A DNA stretch of 64,000 bases, from contig OX377202.1 of assembly GCA_947396885.1 (NCBI GenBank), forward strand, positions 26,449,934 through 26,513,933, written 5' to 3'. Of the stretch, positions 1-11,559 are shown in pieces (the first letter of the stretch is position 1; each line of letters opens with the position of its first letter). The notes under the pieces are model-generated. The model saw only the letters and a list, made by a program, of their open reading frames with translations, was not told the DNA's origin and ran no database searches. The position numbers and the translations under genes are program-made. The DNA comes from Heligmosomoides polygyrus polygyrus. Taxonomy: Eukaryota; Nematoda; Chromadorea; Rhabditida; Heligmosomidae.

Positions 1-994
1 ACTTGTTAGCTGCTTGGAGGACTAAGCTGGGTGTGAAATCAAATCGAGTTCGCTCGCGGTAGTCTTAACAGGGTTCCTTAAAACGGCTACACCAACAGCT
101 TCCCATCACCGAACACCGGTTCTCGAAAGTGTCGAGGCGAACTTAACCTCTTGGAATTACCTGCCAGAAGTGAAGTTTCGTTTTAATTTTGACCTATTTG
201 AACCTCTCTCAGCTCTTCGTGAACTCCTTCAGACCGCGCCCCTTCATAACTACACACCACTTTCGCCTATTTGCTCCGCGTACGCTGCCGTCTGGCGGTG
301 CTTTTCCGCTCACACTCATTAAAGATTCCACACAGCGGGGTATTTTCCACATGGGTTCACGCCGTCCATTATGGGGCGCACAATTCTGAATAACCCTGGC
401 ATCCATGTTTCTTCTCTTGGTCGACCTGCTATTCTCAGAATAGGAATGAATAATATCGGAAGCTGTACTTCATGCGGAGAATAGGACAAACGTTTTTTGC
501 CATGTTCTCAGTCTATTGCTTATTTCCACAGGCATTTTTCTTTTATTCTATGTTTAATATGCGAGTGCTTTGCTTCTTTTAGAATAACAAAAGCCAAGAA
601 AAATTAAACTTCTTCAGCGAGGAATAATATCTGCGCAATCTGAGTTGACGCATTCAGCACAGGGGGGACTGGCGCAATTTTAGAAAAAAAAAGCATAAAA
701 CAGAAAGCAGAAAATAGGAAAGCTAGAAACGCCCGAATACAGAAAATCAGAACATGGGAAACAGAAAGTTTTAAAGTAATCATTTAAGGTGTCTATTGTA
801 GCCATAGGTGCACTCTCTTCGATAGCAAACATCTTTATATGTCCAAAAACTGGGTCATGCATTTTACTTACAGGCGCTTATAAAAACGCTTGCCATGTGC
901 ACCATGCTCCTTAATTAAGTGGGAATGTACCGTGAACTATAAATAGTAGGACACGTAGCGAGGAGCACACGAGTGAAGTTTGTTTCTCCGTGCA
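1..994. other. Anonymous sequence
   Basis: I see no coding exon, RNA gene or known repeat here. Open frames are short (at most 66 codons) and overlap on both strands, as expected by chance. An A-rich stretch lies near 685-720. Confidence 0.5.
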
Positions 995-1266
995 GGACCA
1001 CTGGGTGGACAAGAAATAGCAGAAATTTGTCGCCTAGTAATTCATGGACGGGAGGTCTGGCGCAGATATCCTCCTCACGCAGCTAGTGCTGCTCATTTTG
1101 CCGCGCTCACTTCAAGCCGAATTCGTGTAAGCTTTTCAATGCCCACCCAAATGTGCGCCAGAATTTCTTTAGTACCCAAACTCACTGGAGGGTCTTCAAT
1201 CCCCTCGAGCTCAGGGGATCGCTATGTAGGGTAATTTTTTTGCCATTATTGGACCACCCAGTGTCC
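995..1266. repeat. Possible short inverted-repeat element (MITE-like)
   Basis: The left end GGACCACTGGGTGG (995-1008) is nearly the reverse complement of CCACCCAGTGTCC (1254-1266). The arms enclose about 245 bp with no convincing gene. No target duplication is visible, so this may be a chance inverted repeat. A non-autonomous DNA element is the best guess. Confidence 0.25.
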
Positions 1267-3287
1267 CCCAATGAAAGTGAGGAACTTCACACCTGTGCTG
1301 CGTGTTAGATGCCCTGCAGCGTGTAATAACAAATTAGAAGATATGCTTGGTTAATGTTAATGAGCAAGAAACCTTACCCTTAAAATCATTTAGAATGAAT
1401 AGGCTCGTTCACGATTGTTAGCGTATTTCAAACGCATCCTTCCTGATTGTGAAAGTTCCAAGGAAAGCATTCAAGGTGCTTCTTTAAATCTGCCCTAAGA
1501 GCACTTGAGAAGTTGTGCACTTGCAGCTATTTGGATATTTCGCCTATTCTTTTGAGGGGAGCTATCACAACGAGTGACTCTCGTCGCTTGTTAGTTCGCC
1601 ATTCCGCTCCAGCTGAAAGCCCAATCATTTCTGACGAGGTGGATCGAAAGTGATTGGAGATTCGCGAAGCGACCTATATGTACCGGATTGTAGGGGTTTG
1701 GTTGGGAAGTGCCGTAGTGATTTCTAAATTTTTTGAGAACCTCTGGGCACCTTTTCAGAATAGCTTCTGAACACAAAAGGCCGTTCCAGACCTCAGGTTC
1801 GCTTTAAGAGCCCGAACTGAAGCGCTACAGTGTTCTGCCATTTTTGGCCAACCCAGATTTCCGCAGGAAATTTGGAAACCATCACGGCACTTCACAGAAA
1901 AAGCTCTGCAATAGCACTATGTAGGTCACTTCGAGAATCTCCAGGGTCCTTCGTTGACGTTTCTCGCAAGTTAAAAGGCTCGTGGTAAGGTTCCTGTGTG
2001 CATGTGTCTCTACCACAAGTCTCACCGCTTTCTGGCCTTCTTCTGCAGAATGCCTATCCAATTCTCTTGGTGTGCGACTATTCAATTGGAAAACAGCTTC
2101 TCTCAGTTGAGTGAACTCTATTGCTACCGCTCTTCGTTTGCTCCTCTTCTGACGCCCTCTCATCTTTCCAGTCCGATACACCAAGTAATGGATCAGCGAC
2201 ATTCTTTGCGGTGTCTCCAACATATGTCTTTGTGTCAACATGTGTCTTTTCAGTGTCTTTAAGGAGGTTTGCTCTACGGATTGTCCTCATCAACCTTAGC
2301 CAACCATACATGATCAGGTTTTCCACGTACCCTATTCCTTCCAGCAAATGCCTGATCCTAATGTTGCATCCTTTGTACATTGCAATCCAACTTATCCGAA
2401 AGCAACATAATGGACAGACTGAACAAGAAGAATTGGACGATTTAAGGAGCTTTTTGAAGAGCTACACAAGTGCCATGAGGTGTTCTAAACGTTGACAATG
2501 GGCTTGCCTACTTGTTCAATATGTCCAAGTGTTTAGCTTTGACTAATGTAAGTGACTACTAATGTAAGTGCCATCTCCATGAAGCTTCTGTTGAAAAGTC
2601 AACACTTTTCTACCTGTGCTTGCTGAGTGCTTGCTAAGCCTGCATTTCAAGCAATAAATTGGATTACATAGAATTTTTGCGTGAAATTTTGAGCCAGAAT
2701 CTTTGCTCTGGGGCGGCCTTAAAAGTCTAAGTAACTTTTTTTCCGATCATGAAAAGGTGTTCTTCTCAAAGAGAAAGGGATAAAAATACCTCATGCTTCA
2801 ATGACGCAGTTTTGTGCAAATCCGATTTAAACATTTGGAATACCAATTAGGTAAACATCGGTACACGATGGACTGGCACGATCTCACCAGCAAAGTAACA
2901 ATAACGGTTCCGAATTCCTTTCTTTCAAAATAAGCTGAAATGGACTGCTGATTCGTTTTGGACGGTATTTAGTGCAATGTGGAAGAGGCTCGTTTTCATT
3001 TGCAGGAGTGTCAGTTTCAAAATCGTCAGGCTTGCTTGGAAGAGTGTTCAACTTGATTTGTAAAGTGTCCAATTTGGCGTGAAAATAGTTTATATCGCTT
3101 TCATGGCTACCTGATATGTTCGATAGGATCTCTCAGAGCAAAACAAAGACGCGTTTTGGAAGAGTAGCTGAGTTCCTCAGTTGCGTCGACTTTCCCGGAC
3201 TCTGAAAAGGCTCCAGCTCCGAAAACCTAGAGCGAATGAGGATCTTAGCTGCGCCTGTAGTGGTTGCGCTGTAACATTACATACAAG
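1267..3287. other. Anonymous sequence with ORF-dense patch and degenerate short repeats
   Basis: Between 1880 and 2495 there are open frames of 100-124 codons on both strands that overlap one another. None has a recognisable domain or splice signals I would trust. Around 3000-3090 there are decayed copies of an AAAGTGTCCAATTTG-like motif that also occurs near 38.8-39.6 kb. Nothing else is recognised. Confidence 0.4.
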
Positions 3288-3712
3288 GAAAGGGTCTGAA
3301 GCGTATGTCTGAACGAGGAGGGAGAGTCATATAGGGAGAATCCCCCTCAATTAGTATAAAAATGTGCTTATTTTTGTCAAGTCGATAAACCCAAGGAATA
3401 CCACGAAGTCAATGGAATACGGCGCATAACGAGTATGGGAGTCTTGTATGCATGCCCGCAATGCCTTTGCCCGGCGAGCGGCTCGGAGCGCAGAGGAAGT
3501 GACGTTGCTTCATGCGAGGAAGGTCTTGTGTTTGGTTCTTCTGCGCTGCGGCATTTCAGCTGACTTGTTGAGATTTGGGGGATTCGGGTGTCTATACCAT
3601 TTTCGGATGTTTTCTGCGCATTTTTCAGCTGCATGCTGGGGTATACAACATGACGATGTATGAATTTTCAACATCAGTGATACACAGGTACAAAGTGTAT
3701 GAAGCAACACTG
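3288..3712 (-). repeat. Dispersed repeat R3, copy 1 (left arm of inverted pair)
   Basis: Read on the minus strand, this segment matches 4064-4406 and 16612-17074. Landmarks are the strings TCAGTCGAAATGCAAAAATG-like, CTTCCTCGCATGAAGCA and CAGACATACGCTTCAGACCC. It forms an inverted pair with the 4064-4406 copy, with about 350-430 bp between. No ORF persists across copies, so it looks like a non-coding dispersed repeat. The class is unknown. Confidence 0.6.
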
Positions 3713-4063
3713 AAATGAGAAACTAGTTCTGTGGATCCCGCAAATTAATCTAAACGGCATCGATACACTCTTTCCCTCATGTCTGCCTGTCACCTGGGAA
3801 TCAGAGGTCTGCTGGAGGTTATCTAAAACCTAACACCAACAATGTCCGCCGATGCTTGAGTGATGATCCACCTGCTCACGCTGAAGTGTGATCCACCTTT
3901 AGACAAGGAGCCTTCGAGGGAAGGAATCACGCTGGCCAAACGGATGGCCAGCATGCTGAAGGATTTCGAAGCACGTCAACTTGAAGTTGACGAGGACGTT
4001 GTGGTTAAAAATCCGGTCAGTAACAAACAAGTCGAAAGAAAGGTACCCTCCAGAGCGTACGGC

Positions 4064-4406
4064 TAGAAAATGCGCCGAAAGCTTCTGGAGATGGTGTAGA
4101 TGTCAGAATCCCCCAAGTCTCAACCAGTCAGTCGAAATGCAAAAATGTAGCAGCGCAGAAGAACCAGGCCGCCGACCTTCCTCGCATGAAGCAGCATCAG
4201 TTCCCGTGCGCTCCGAGCTGCTTGCGGCAGAGGCATCGTGAGCGTACGTGACCCCCAAACTCGTATTCCATTGTGACTTTAAGGATCCCCTACTCCTTGG
4301 GTTTAACGACTTAGCAAAATTTTTATTCCAATTGACGGGTGGGGATTCGCCCTATATGACTCGCTCCCCCGTTCAGACATACGCTTCAGACCCTTCCCTT
4401 GTTAGA
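4064..4406 (+). repeat. Dispersed repeat R3, copy 2 (right arm of inverted pair)
   Basis: This is the plus-strand copy of R3. It is inverted relative to 3288-3712 and ends with the shared CAGACATACGCTTCAGACCC and TCCCTTGTTAG segment. A third copy sits inside the hAT-like element at 16215-17829, which supports a real dispersed family. Confidence 0.6.
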
Positions 4407-4839
4407 TAACAAAAATCAAAAATTCTTAGCAATTGTTATGGAACTGCAATTCGGGATCTTGTAAATCTGAAACTTCGACGTAAGAAGCCGTAAAATCGCT
4501 ACAATCCTTCCAACGTGACTTCTGAGCCATATCAGGGAGAAATTATGTAATCTAATTCAGCACGGAATTATGACAAGCATGTGGCACCGGAATTGTGGAG
4601 AAACAGGAAGCACAGACTTCAGACCAGCTATGAGCTCGTCCTTCCTTGAACGAGATACCAATTCCGTCGTGGTTCTCTGTTCAGGGTGTTTGAGCGGCTG
4701 CATCAATAATACGTCTTCCGCCATGTTTTCCTCAACATCCATCCTCCGGCAATGCTCCCCTTAACCGGATTTCGAATGACGGCACATGCATGCCGGCTCG
4801 TTTCGCCGTGAACCTTTATATTCCGCATTTCCTATCGAG

Positions 4840-5960
4840 ACCGTCTACAATACTCATTTGTTTCGGCTGGTCGGACTCTATCGAACCGAATGCTCGCTTA
4901 ATATTATACGAGATCGTTTGTGTCCGCCTCTGCCCAGTTCCACCCCGTTTAGCCTGTTCAGGCTGCATATGTCCTCCTTATGAAACGCGGATCCGATCCC
5001 TCTTTGAAACAGTCTTTCCAGCTACGGGTCAATACCTGTTACCTTTTACTACAATAACAACATCGAGCCGGGTAATAGCAGGGTGGAATTCGTCTTGGAG
5101 CAATGTCACTAGTGGTGTTCCGCAGAGGAAGTGCTGCCTCCCTTTTTATTTGCTCTCTGGGCTGCTGACCTTCCTGGTATTCTGGAGGACTGTTGAGTAG
5201 TGTGCAAACAAATCGCTGACGACTTGAAAATCTATCAGAAGCTTGTGGTTCCTGGTGGCTAGTCCAAGATCCAGTCCAGATCCAGTCTCATTGATCTTGG
5301 AATGGTCTAAAATTTGGAAATTACCACTTTCCCCTAAGAAGACTTATTTGCTATTCATGAGGCTCGGAGATTCAAATTCACTGGGCGATTACAGTTTAGG
5401 GGCCACTCTTGATGCAGGGTTGGCCGTGTAAGGGACTAAGGTTTTCTTTATGACCACAATCTTGATTTTTCTGCGCATATTAAGCTTCTTTGGAACAAAC
5501 ATCTCGCACATACCAGATCGGTTTTGCCAAGCTGTGATGAGAAGGTTTAATTGGAGCATATAAAACATGTATTAGATTCATCATGGAATGCGGCTCATCA
5601 GTGTTCTGTCCTCTCAAAAGGAGGGATGTTGAGTTGGTGGAAACAGCACAAAACACCTTTACAAGAAAGGTGATGCTGCGACTGAAGGAGCTCTCGACAT
5701 AGGTTTCAACTTCACACCCAGAGTCCCAGCCGAAGCGCAATAATGTGTGTACGGCTTTTAAAGTACTTTCGGGATCAATTAAAGGTAAAAATAACAAATA
5801 TCATCGCACCAGCAAGGCTAAAACACGGGAGAATTTTGAGAAATATGAATATATTGGATATGAAATGGCTAAAACTAACATTCGTGGATACTCTTTCAAT
5901 TGCAAAGCGGGCTCGGGTTATATCTCGCTCAACAGTGGCAGAGTAGCCCATATTCCATAA
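4840..5960 (+). pseudogene. Decayed CR1/Jockey-like LINE reverse transcriptase fragment
   Basis: Translation across several plus-strand frames gives reverse-transcriptase-like blocks. VTSGVPQ lies near 5107 and is the usual SGVPQGS block. IADDLKIYQ lies near 5210-5240 and is the catalytic F/YxDD region in LINE form. SLILEWSKIWKLPLSPKKT near 5290-5340 matches the post-catalytic region. KRRDVELVETAQNTFTRKV-like sequence lies near 5620-5670. Known CR1-type elements show these blocks in this order. Frames change repeatedly and stops interrupt, so it is a relic. I see no intact endonuclease upstream, suggesting 5' truncation. It ends just upstream of the RTE insertion at 6038. Jockey versus CR1 cannot be settled by eye. 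Confidence 0.6.
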
Positions 5961-6019
5961 TTCTTCTAGAATTTTAGGAGCATTGCAGGCAAGCGGTAAC
6001 TGTCTCTTTTTATGATGTT

Positions 6020-6037
6020 ACTTGTTGATGTTCTATG
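6020..6037 (+). repeat. Left target-site duplication of RTE element
   Basis: ACTTGTTGATGTTCTATG here is repeated exactly at 9154-9171 on the far side of the RTE element. An 18-bp duplication is in the range made by LINE-type target-primed reverse transcription and fixes both element ends. Confidence 0.9.
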
Positions 6038-9000
6038 GTGGCGATGTCCGTTCCTCCACGTGGTGCCACTGGAAACTACTCGCTTTGCGAGTTAAGCCGA
6101 ACACGGACACTCGATTGCAGGCGACAGGCCCTTGTGACAGGCCGGCCTACGAAGACCCATGTCACATCACATGGTGTATGACAGCTCAAGTGTTTCGAGA
6201 TAGTGCTACGGCGTCCGCGGGAGCCGACGCGCACTCGCAGAGCCCGGCGAGTGTGAGAAGTATGCGAGGGTCCCTGATGCGAGGACGGCATCGGGGGGCA
6301 ACTGAGCTAGCCCGAAAGTCCCGTAACGTAAGCAGGACCCGCGTGGCAACGCTGAATGTGGGTACGTTGACGGGCCGCTCGTGCGAGTTGGTTGAAGCGC
6401 TGGAGCGTAGAAGAGTTGATTTCTGTGCGGTGCAGGAGACGAGGTGGTCCTGCCGTAAGTCAAGGGACATAGGACGTGGCTTCAAGGCCGTTCTATGTGG
6501 AAGTCCCAGGACCACCAGTGGTGTCGGAATAATCGTCTCCGAACGATTTCGTGACTCGATTGTAAGCGTCGAGCGCTTTGACGATTGATTGATGAAGATC
6601 GTTGTCGCCGCGAAGGAGCGACTCTATCACTTCTTCTCTGCGTATGCTCCTCAGACTGGCTGCTCGGATCAAGCCAAGGAAGAATTTTGGAGCCTGCTTG
6701 ATGAGAAGACAGCAGAGGTACCGTCGAAAGATGTCATCATAGTCGCTGGTGACCTCAACGGGCACGTCGGCGCGACGAAAGACGGGTACGGCTGTCATGG
6801 CGGGTTCGGTTACGGATCGCGTAACGCAGATGGTGAGCGTATCCTTGAATATGCGGAATCGCACAACCTCACCATAGTGAACACCGTATTTCGCAAACGC
6901 GATTCCCACCTCATCTCGTTCTATAACGGGAACACCAGGACTCAGATAGACTTTGTCCTTGTGAAGGATCGAGACCGAAGTCTTGTCACAGACGCGAAGG
7001 TCGTGCCGTATGAGACGGTCGCCCCACAGCTGATCTGTACTTTAAAGATCGCCCCTCCGAGGCTGAAGCAGGTCGAGCGATGCGGTGCACCAAGAATCAA
7101 GTGATGGCGAATGAAAGAGAAGGAAGCAGCTGTGATTTCTCGCGTGCGGTTACCGACAGTGACAACTGTCGACGAAACCTGGGAGAAGGCCACCGACGCG
7201 ATTCGTCACGCTGCACGGGCGGCATCACGAAGCCTGGACGACGGAAGGTCGACAAGCAGGCCTGGCTGTGGACAGATGACGTGAAAGCCAAAGTTTGAGA
7301 GAAGAAGACGCTATATCACGTGTTTCTCGGCGAAAAGACAGCCGATAACTGGCGGAAGTACCAAGAAGCAAAGAAAGCTGCAAAGAAGGCCGTGGCTGTT
7401 GCAAAAGCCACTCATTATGGAGATGTCAACGAGAAGCTCGAGTCGCGCGATGGTGAGCGGTATCTGTACCGACTCGTAAAGAATCGCCATCGCCAGACCG
7501 AGGACATCGAGAAGTTCTTCGGCATCAATGATGAGAACGGCCGTCTTCTTATGGACCGCAAGAAGCATTGAAGCGATGGCGCGATTACTTTGAGGAAATC
7601 TCTACAGTAGAATTTCCTCATCCAGCCATCCTCTCAACGGCTCCAACCCACGTTCCCGTTCAGAAGATCACCGTGGAGGAGATTGAAGCGGCTTTGAAGA
7701 AGATGAGGCCAGGCAAAGCGACTGGGCCCGACGACGTGGCAGCAGAACTGTGGAAGTCGAAGTTTTGGTACCCTGCTGAGTGGTTGGCGAAGTTCTTTAA
7801 TCAGGTTGTGGCGGAGAAAAAAGTGCCTGAGAGTTGGCGCCAAAGTACGACGATTCCGATTTGGAAGAAGAAGGGCAGTCCTGCAGACTGCTCCAATTAC
7901 CGTCCGATTCGCTTGCTTTCGCACAGCATGAAGATCTTTGAGCGAGTTGTCGATGGACGAATTCGGGACATCGTCCAGCTTTCCAGCAATCAGTGCGGCT
8001 TCGTGGCTGGCTGTGGCACCATTGATGCCATACACGCCGCCCGCCTCCTGATAGAGAAGCATCGCGAGAAACAGAAGGCAGTGCATATCGCCTTCCTCGA
8101 CTTGGAGAAGGCCTTTGACCGCGTACCGCGTGAAGTGATATGGTACGCCTTGCGACATCATGGAGTTCCCGAAGAGCTCATAGAGTGGGTGCGAATTCTC
8201 TACTCTTGTCCAAAGAGTCGAGTGCAAGCTGCAGCTGGAACCTCGATGGAGTTCCCCATCTCTGTCGGGGTACACCAGGGTTCTGCGCTTTCCCCACTCC
8301 TCTTTGTTGTCGTCATGGATGCCATCACACGAGATCTTCAGAAGCCCGTCCCTTGGACGTTGCTTTATGCCGATGACGTGATGCTCGCTAGCGAAGGTAA
8401 AGGTGAACTCGAGGGAGAGGTACAAGCTTGGTGTGATCGCTTGGAGCGGTTTGGACTCAGATTGAACGTGAAGAAGACCGAGTATTTAACGACGGACGTT
8501 ACCGAGTCCAGCTTCATCAAGGTTAACGGCATCGAGCTTCCACGCACTGCGGTCTTTAAGTACCTGGGATCAGCAGTCGCGTCTGACGGCAAACTGATGG
8601 TCGAAGTGAATTCACGCGTGAGTGCAGCTTGGTCCAAGTGGCGCTCGTTGACTGGGGTGCTCTGCGATAGGAAGATACCTGAGCGCTTTAAGTCAAAGAT
8701 CTACAGGGCAGTCATCCGGCCAGCAGCGATGTACGGCGCTGAGTGTTGGCCAGCGACCAAGGAAGTTGAAGCGCGCCTCAGCGTCATGGAGACGAAGATG
8801 CTGCGCTGGACGGCAGGAGTCACGCGCATGGACCGCATCCGAAACGATGCTATTCGGCAGCAGTTCGGTGTCGCGCCGATAACTGACAAGATGCGCGAAG
8901 CTCGCTTACGATGGTACGGCCACGTTCTGCGTGGAAAGGAAGATAGCGTCCGCAAGATAGGCCTTAAGTTCGAGGTGGTAGGAAAGCGGCCTAGAGGGCG

Positions 9001-9153
9001 TCCGAAGCAGCGCTGGGCTGATACGTTACATACGGACTTGAAAGCGGCTGGCGTCCACCCTGATCTAGCGCTGGATCGGGAAAGGTGGCGTCATGACACC
9101 AGAATAGCGGACCCCGCTACGAAGCGGGACAGACGCTGAAGAAGAAGAAGAAG
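6038..9153 (+). mobile_element. RTE-type non-LTR retrotransposon, nearly full length
   Basis: This is a 3,116-bp element bounded by an 18-bp direct repeat. It carries an APE-type endonuclease followed by a reverse transcriptase, and ends in a short (GAA)n tail directly after the stop codon. RTE-clade elements are known to be about 3.2-3.3 kb, to lack poly(A) and to end in short simple repeats, which fits. The exact long target duplication points to recent insertion. Two further fragments of the same family lie at 53.9-55.05 kb and 55.45-56.16 kb. Confidence 0.9.
6178..9139 (+). pseudogene. RTE polyprotein: APE endonuclease plus reverse transcriptase, broken
   Basis: The protein nicks target DNA and reverse-transcribes the element RNA. 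Endonuclease motifs are visible: TLNVGTLTGR near 6350, QETRW near 6435, GDLNGHVG near 6750 and IDFVLVKD near 6945. The reverse transcriptase frame (7568-9139, 523 codons) holds PGKATGPDD, NYRPI, LDLEKAFDRVPRE, VHQGSALSPLLF and catalytic YADD at residues 267-270, then a CxxH-less RTE tail with RPRGRPKQRW. Breaks are TGA at 6586-6588, TGA at 7102-7104, a frame change near 7240, TGA at 7296-7298 and a frame change near 7565. The segment after VAPQ, where the last endonuclease histidine is expected, runs straight into LICTLK, so that residue appears deleted. The start is uncertain: ATG at 6178 or 6262 is plausible, because upstream ATGs fall in the target duplication. Confidence 0.88.
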
Positions 9154-9171
9154 ACTTGTTGATGTTCTATG
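9154..9171 (+). repeat. Right target-site duplication of RTE element
   Basis: This is the exact 18-bp copy of 6020-6037, immediately after the (GAA)n tail. Confidence 0.9.
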
Positions 9172-10265
9172 TTTAGGCGTGTTCAGTTTGTATTTTTCCC
9201 ATAAGTGCTTTGTTCAGCGTATTGCGTAAATAAATAAAATATGCGAATGTTGGGAGCAACTTCTCGACAAGTAATCAAGTTCTCGTTAAATGCTCCTTGC
9301 ACCATCTGAGAGCAGAGGTACGGTTCAGTTCCGAGATAACGCCTAAAATGAGTAAATAAATACATAGTCTCAGTCTGCATGCGCTACCTTTGCCTGTAAC
9401 ACTGTTAGCCCAAAGAATGCTTGAGGTGGAGTGACAATCAGGGAATTAAGAAGGTGTTTGGGCTCTTTAAGGGCCAGTACCATTAGTCCCTTCGATTCGG
9501 CTTACAAGAAACCACAAGAAACCACAGTGATACCATACAATTTGAGGTGATTTATTAAAAATGCAAGTCGATTCATAGATAATTCTAGGGCATAACGGGA
9601 TCTTGGGGCAGAGCTGCTTACTGACAGTCTCAGCGAAATCGTCACTCTTCGGCTACACGATGAGATATCGTAGTTGAATCTGATGCCCTTCCGAGCTCTT
9701 CCTTATGCGCTCATCATTCGACCCTTCTGTTCTTGCTGAGGAGAATCACTTCCACCTAAAGGAAATTTTGACGGAGGTGTGTACTAGGAGCTGTCTTTCT
9801 TCTGGATTCCATCCCTATTTCAAAATCTTTCAAGAAATGGAGGCCAGAGGCTGAAGGCGTCAAGTCTGGTGCTTAACATAGTTTGATGACCTCCTAATGC
9901 ATTAGTACTCGAAGCAGATCTAACTGTATCATAAACAATTTAAGTTTTTGAGCAACACTCCAATATTCCAATGATGCCCCGTAACATTTTTGTTTTTAAC
10001 TAGAGAAGCTATATACGAACTCGCCTCTAAGTGGTGTACAAATTACGAAATGAGACGAACTAAAAGTATCCGCCGTTTCAGTTTTGAAAATGCCATCGCA
10101 ATTACGCAACTTACCGCATATAAAATATGTTCAATATTAAAGTAAAAAAAAACAATGCTCTCTTCAGTGTGCTATCGTTCAATGGTTGACAGTCGAAGCC
10201 TTCAGAGATATCCAGTTAGGTCTCTAACAACAATCATATTGAAATGAACTGCGGCTCCCATTAAA
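9172..10265. other. Anonymous AT-rich sequence
   Basis: No gene, RNA or repeat structure recognised. It is the sequence between the RTE element and the nested SINE/foldback cluster. Confidence 0.4.
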
Positions 10266-11551
10266 GTATAAAAGAGGATAATGAACGGTGTCAGTCAATT
10301 CCTTTTGGGACGCGCATTCTATTAGGTTGTCCCATAAGTCCTTGCAGTTTTTCAACGATTCACTGCAGATTTCGCCGGCGGTTTCTTGCATAGCGCTGCA
10401 AAGCTTTCGAAAGAAAATGATTTGCTCTATCAGAACAGGTATTGCATTTCTTTTTCCATCACGAATTTTGTCAATTTTTAGGTCGTTGAAGTGAAAAGTG
10501 AAAAAATGAAAAGGTAGCCATTTGCGCACTTGTTCTCTCCGCCTAGGTTTGTAATTTTTTGCGAAGATTCTTATAGCGTTTGGAAGACAATGTTCTGTAC
10601 TACAAGAATATGTGTTGCCCCTATTTTCTCACTTGCCCTTTATTGATTTTTAGGCCATCAAATTGGGAATTCCGACTTTTCCGTCCGAATTTTCACCAAA
10701 ACTCCGGTTCTGTGGTTGGACTTTTTGCTTGATGTTATATGTCGTTTGAAAGAGGATGTCTTGCTCAGTATGAATTTGTGTCGCGTTTATTGGTTCACGC
10801 TGATTCCTGTCGAATATCAACAACTGAAGAAGAAGAAGGAGTTGTTGGTGAAGACGATTTTTCTCTTTTTGGCATTTTGTTGATATTCAATAGAAATCAA
10901 TAAATGCAACACATATTCTTATAGAGCAAGACATTTTCTTTTGAATGACATATAACACCTACCCAAAAAGTCCAACCACAGAGCAGGAGCTGTCGGCAAA
11001 AATAACCATCCTCCTTCGGACGTCCCAATTTGATGACCTAAAAATCAATAAAGGACAAGAGCAAATAGCACTAACACATATTCTTGTAGCCTAGAACATT
11101 GCCTTCCAAATGCTATAAAAAACTGCGCAAAAATTGCAAACCTAGGTGGAGAGAACAAGTGCGCAAATGGCTACTTTTTCACTTTTTCACTTTTCACTTC
11201 AACGACCTAAAAAATGACAAAATTCATGATGAAGAAAGAAATGCAATACATGCTTTGATAGAGCAAATCATTTCTTTCGAAAGCTATGCAGCACTGTGCA
11301 AGAGACCGCCAGCGAAATCTGCAGTGAATCGTTGAAAAAAAACTGCAAGGACTTATGGGACAACCTAATACTTCTACGGAACGTTGTGGAGGCAACTTGA
11401 ATGCATACTTTGCTAGCTATGGGTCAGTATTTTATCCTTTCCAGGCAAGTCTTGTACCAGTCCACTGACCCAGAGATGGAAATCCGAATCAGGAACCTGG
11501 AATCGGGTGTGCGCGACAGCCGAGACCTCTTCCGACTATGCTATTTCGTGC
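10266..11551 (-). mobile_element. SINE-A copy 1, split by a foldback element
   Basis: SINE-A is a roughly 290-bp tRNA-derived family found repeatedly in this window. Read from its tRNA end it has an A-box-like TAGCGCAGTCGG, a B-box-like GGTTCGGATCT, a conserved body and a TTTATCC-type tail. Here it lies on the minus strand. The tail and distal body are at 10266-10321, and the remainder resumes at 11371 after a TA-flanked insertion. The join reads exactly like the uninterrupted copies at 26.07, 41.95 and 45.5 kb. Confidence 0.75.
10322..11368. mobile_element. Foldback mariner-type non-autonomous element
   Basis: A 1,047-bp near-palindrome. The left end starts TTAGGTTGTCCCATAAGTCC and the right end is its reverse complement. 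Similarity between the arms continues inward for several hundred bases, for example the segments around 10480-10560 and 11130-11220. It is flanked by TA on both sides (10320-10321 and 11369-11370), the mariner target duplication. No transposase frame is present. The termini resemble those of the two mariners at 35663-36945 (TTAGGTTGTAAC) and 58886-59936 (TTAGGTTGTCC), so a related transposase may have moved it. Confidence 0.88.
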
Positions 11552-11559
11552 CTCCGCAC
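11552..11559 (+). repeat. Left 8-bp target duplication of hAT-like element 1
   Basis: CTCCGCAC here is repeated at 14044-14051. Eight-base duplications are characteristic of hAT transposons. Confidence 0.85.

Noticed and set aside
1882..2495. Overlapping 100-124 codon frames on both strands as a host gene
   Set aside because: No domain, no convincing splice sites or start context; mutually overlapping frames are expected by chance.
8140..8376. Other-frame ORFs across the RTE reverse transcriptase (including a 263-codon minus frame at 7634-8425)
   Set aside because: Shadow frames of the strongly supported reverse transcriptase on the plus strand.
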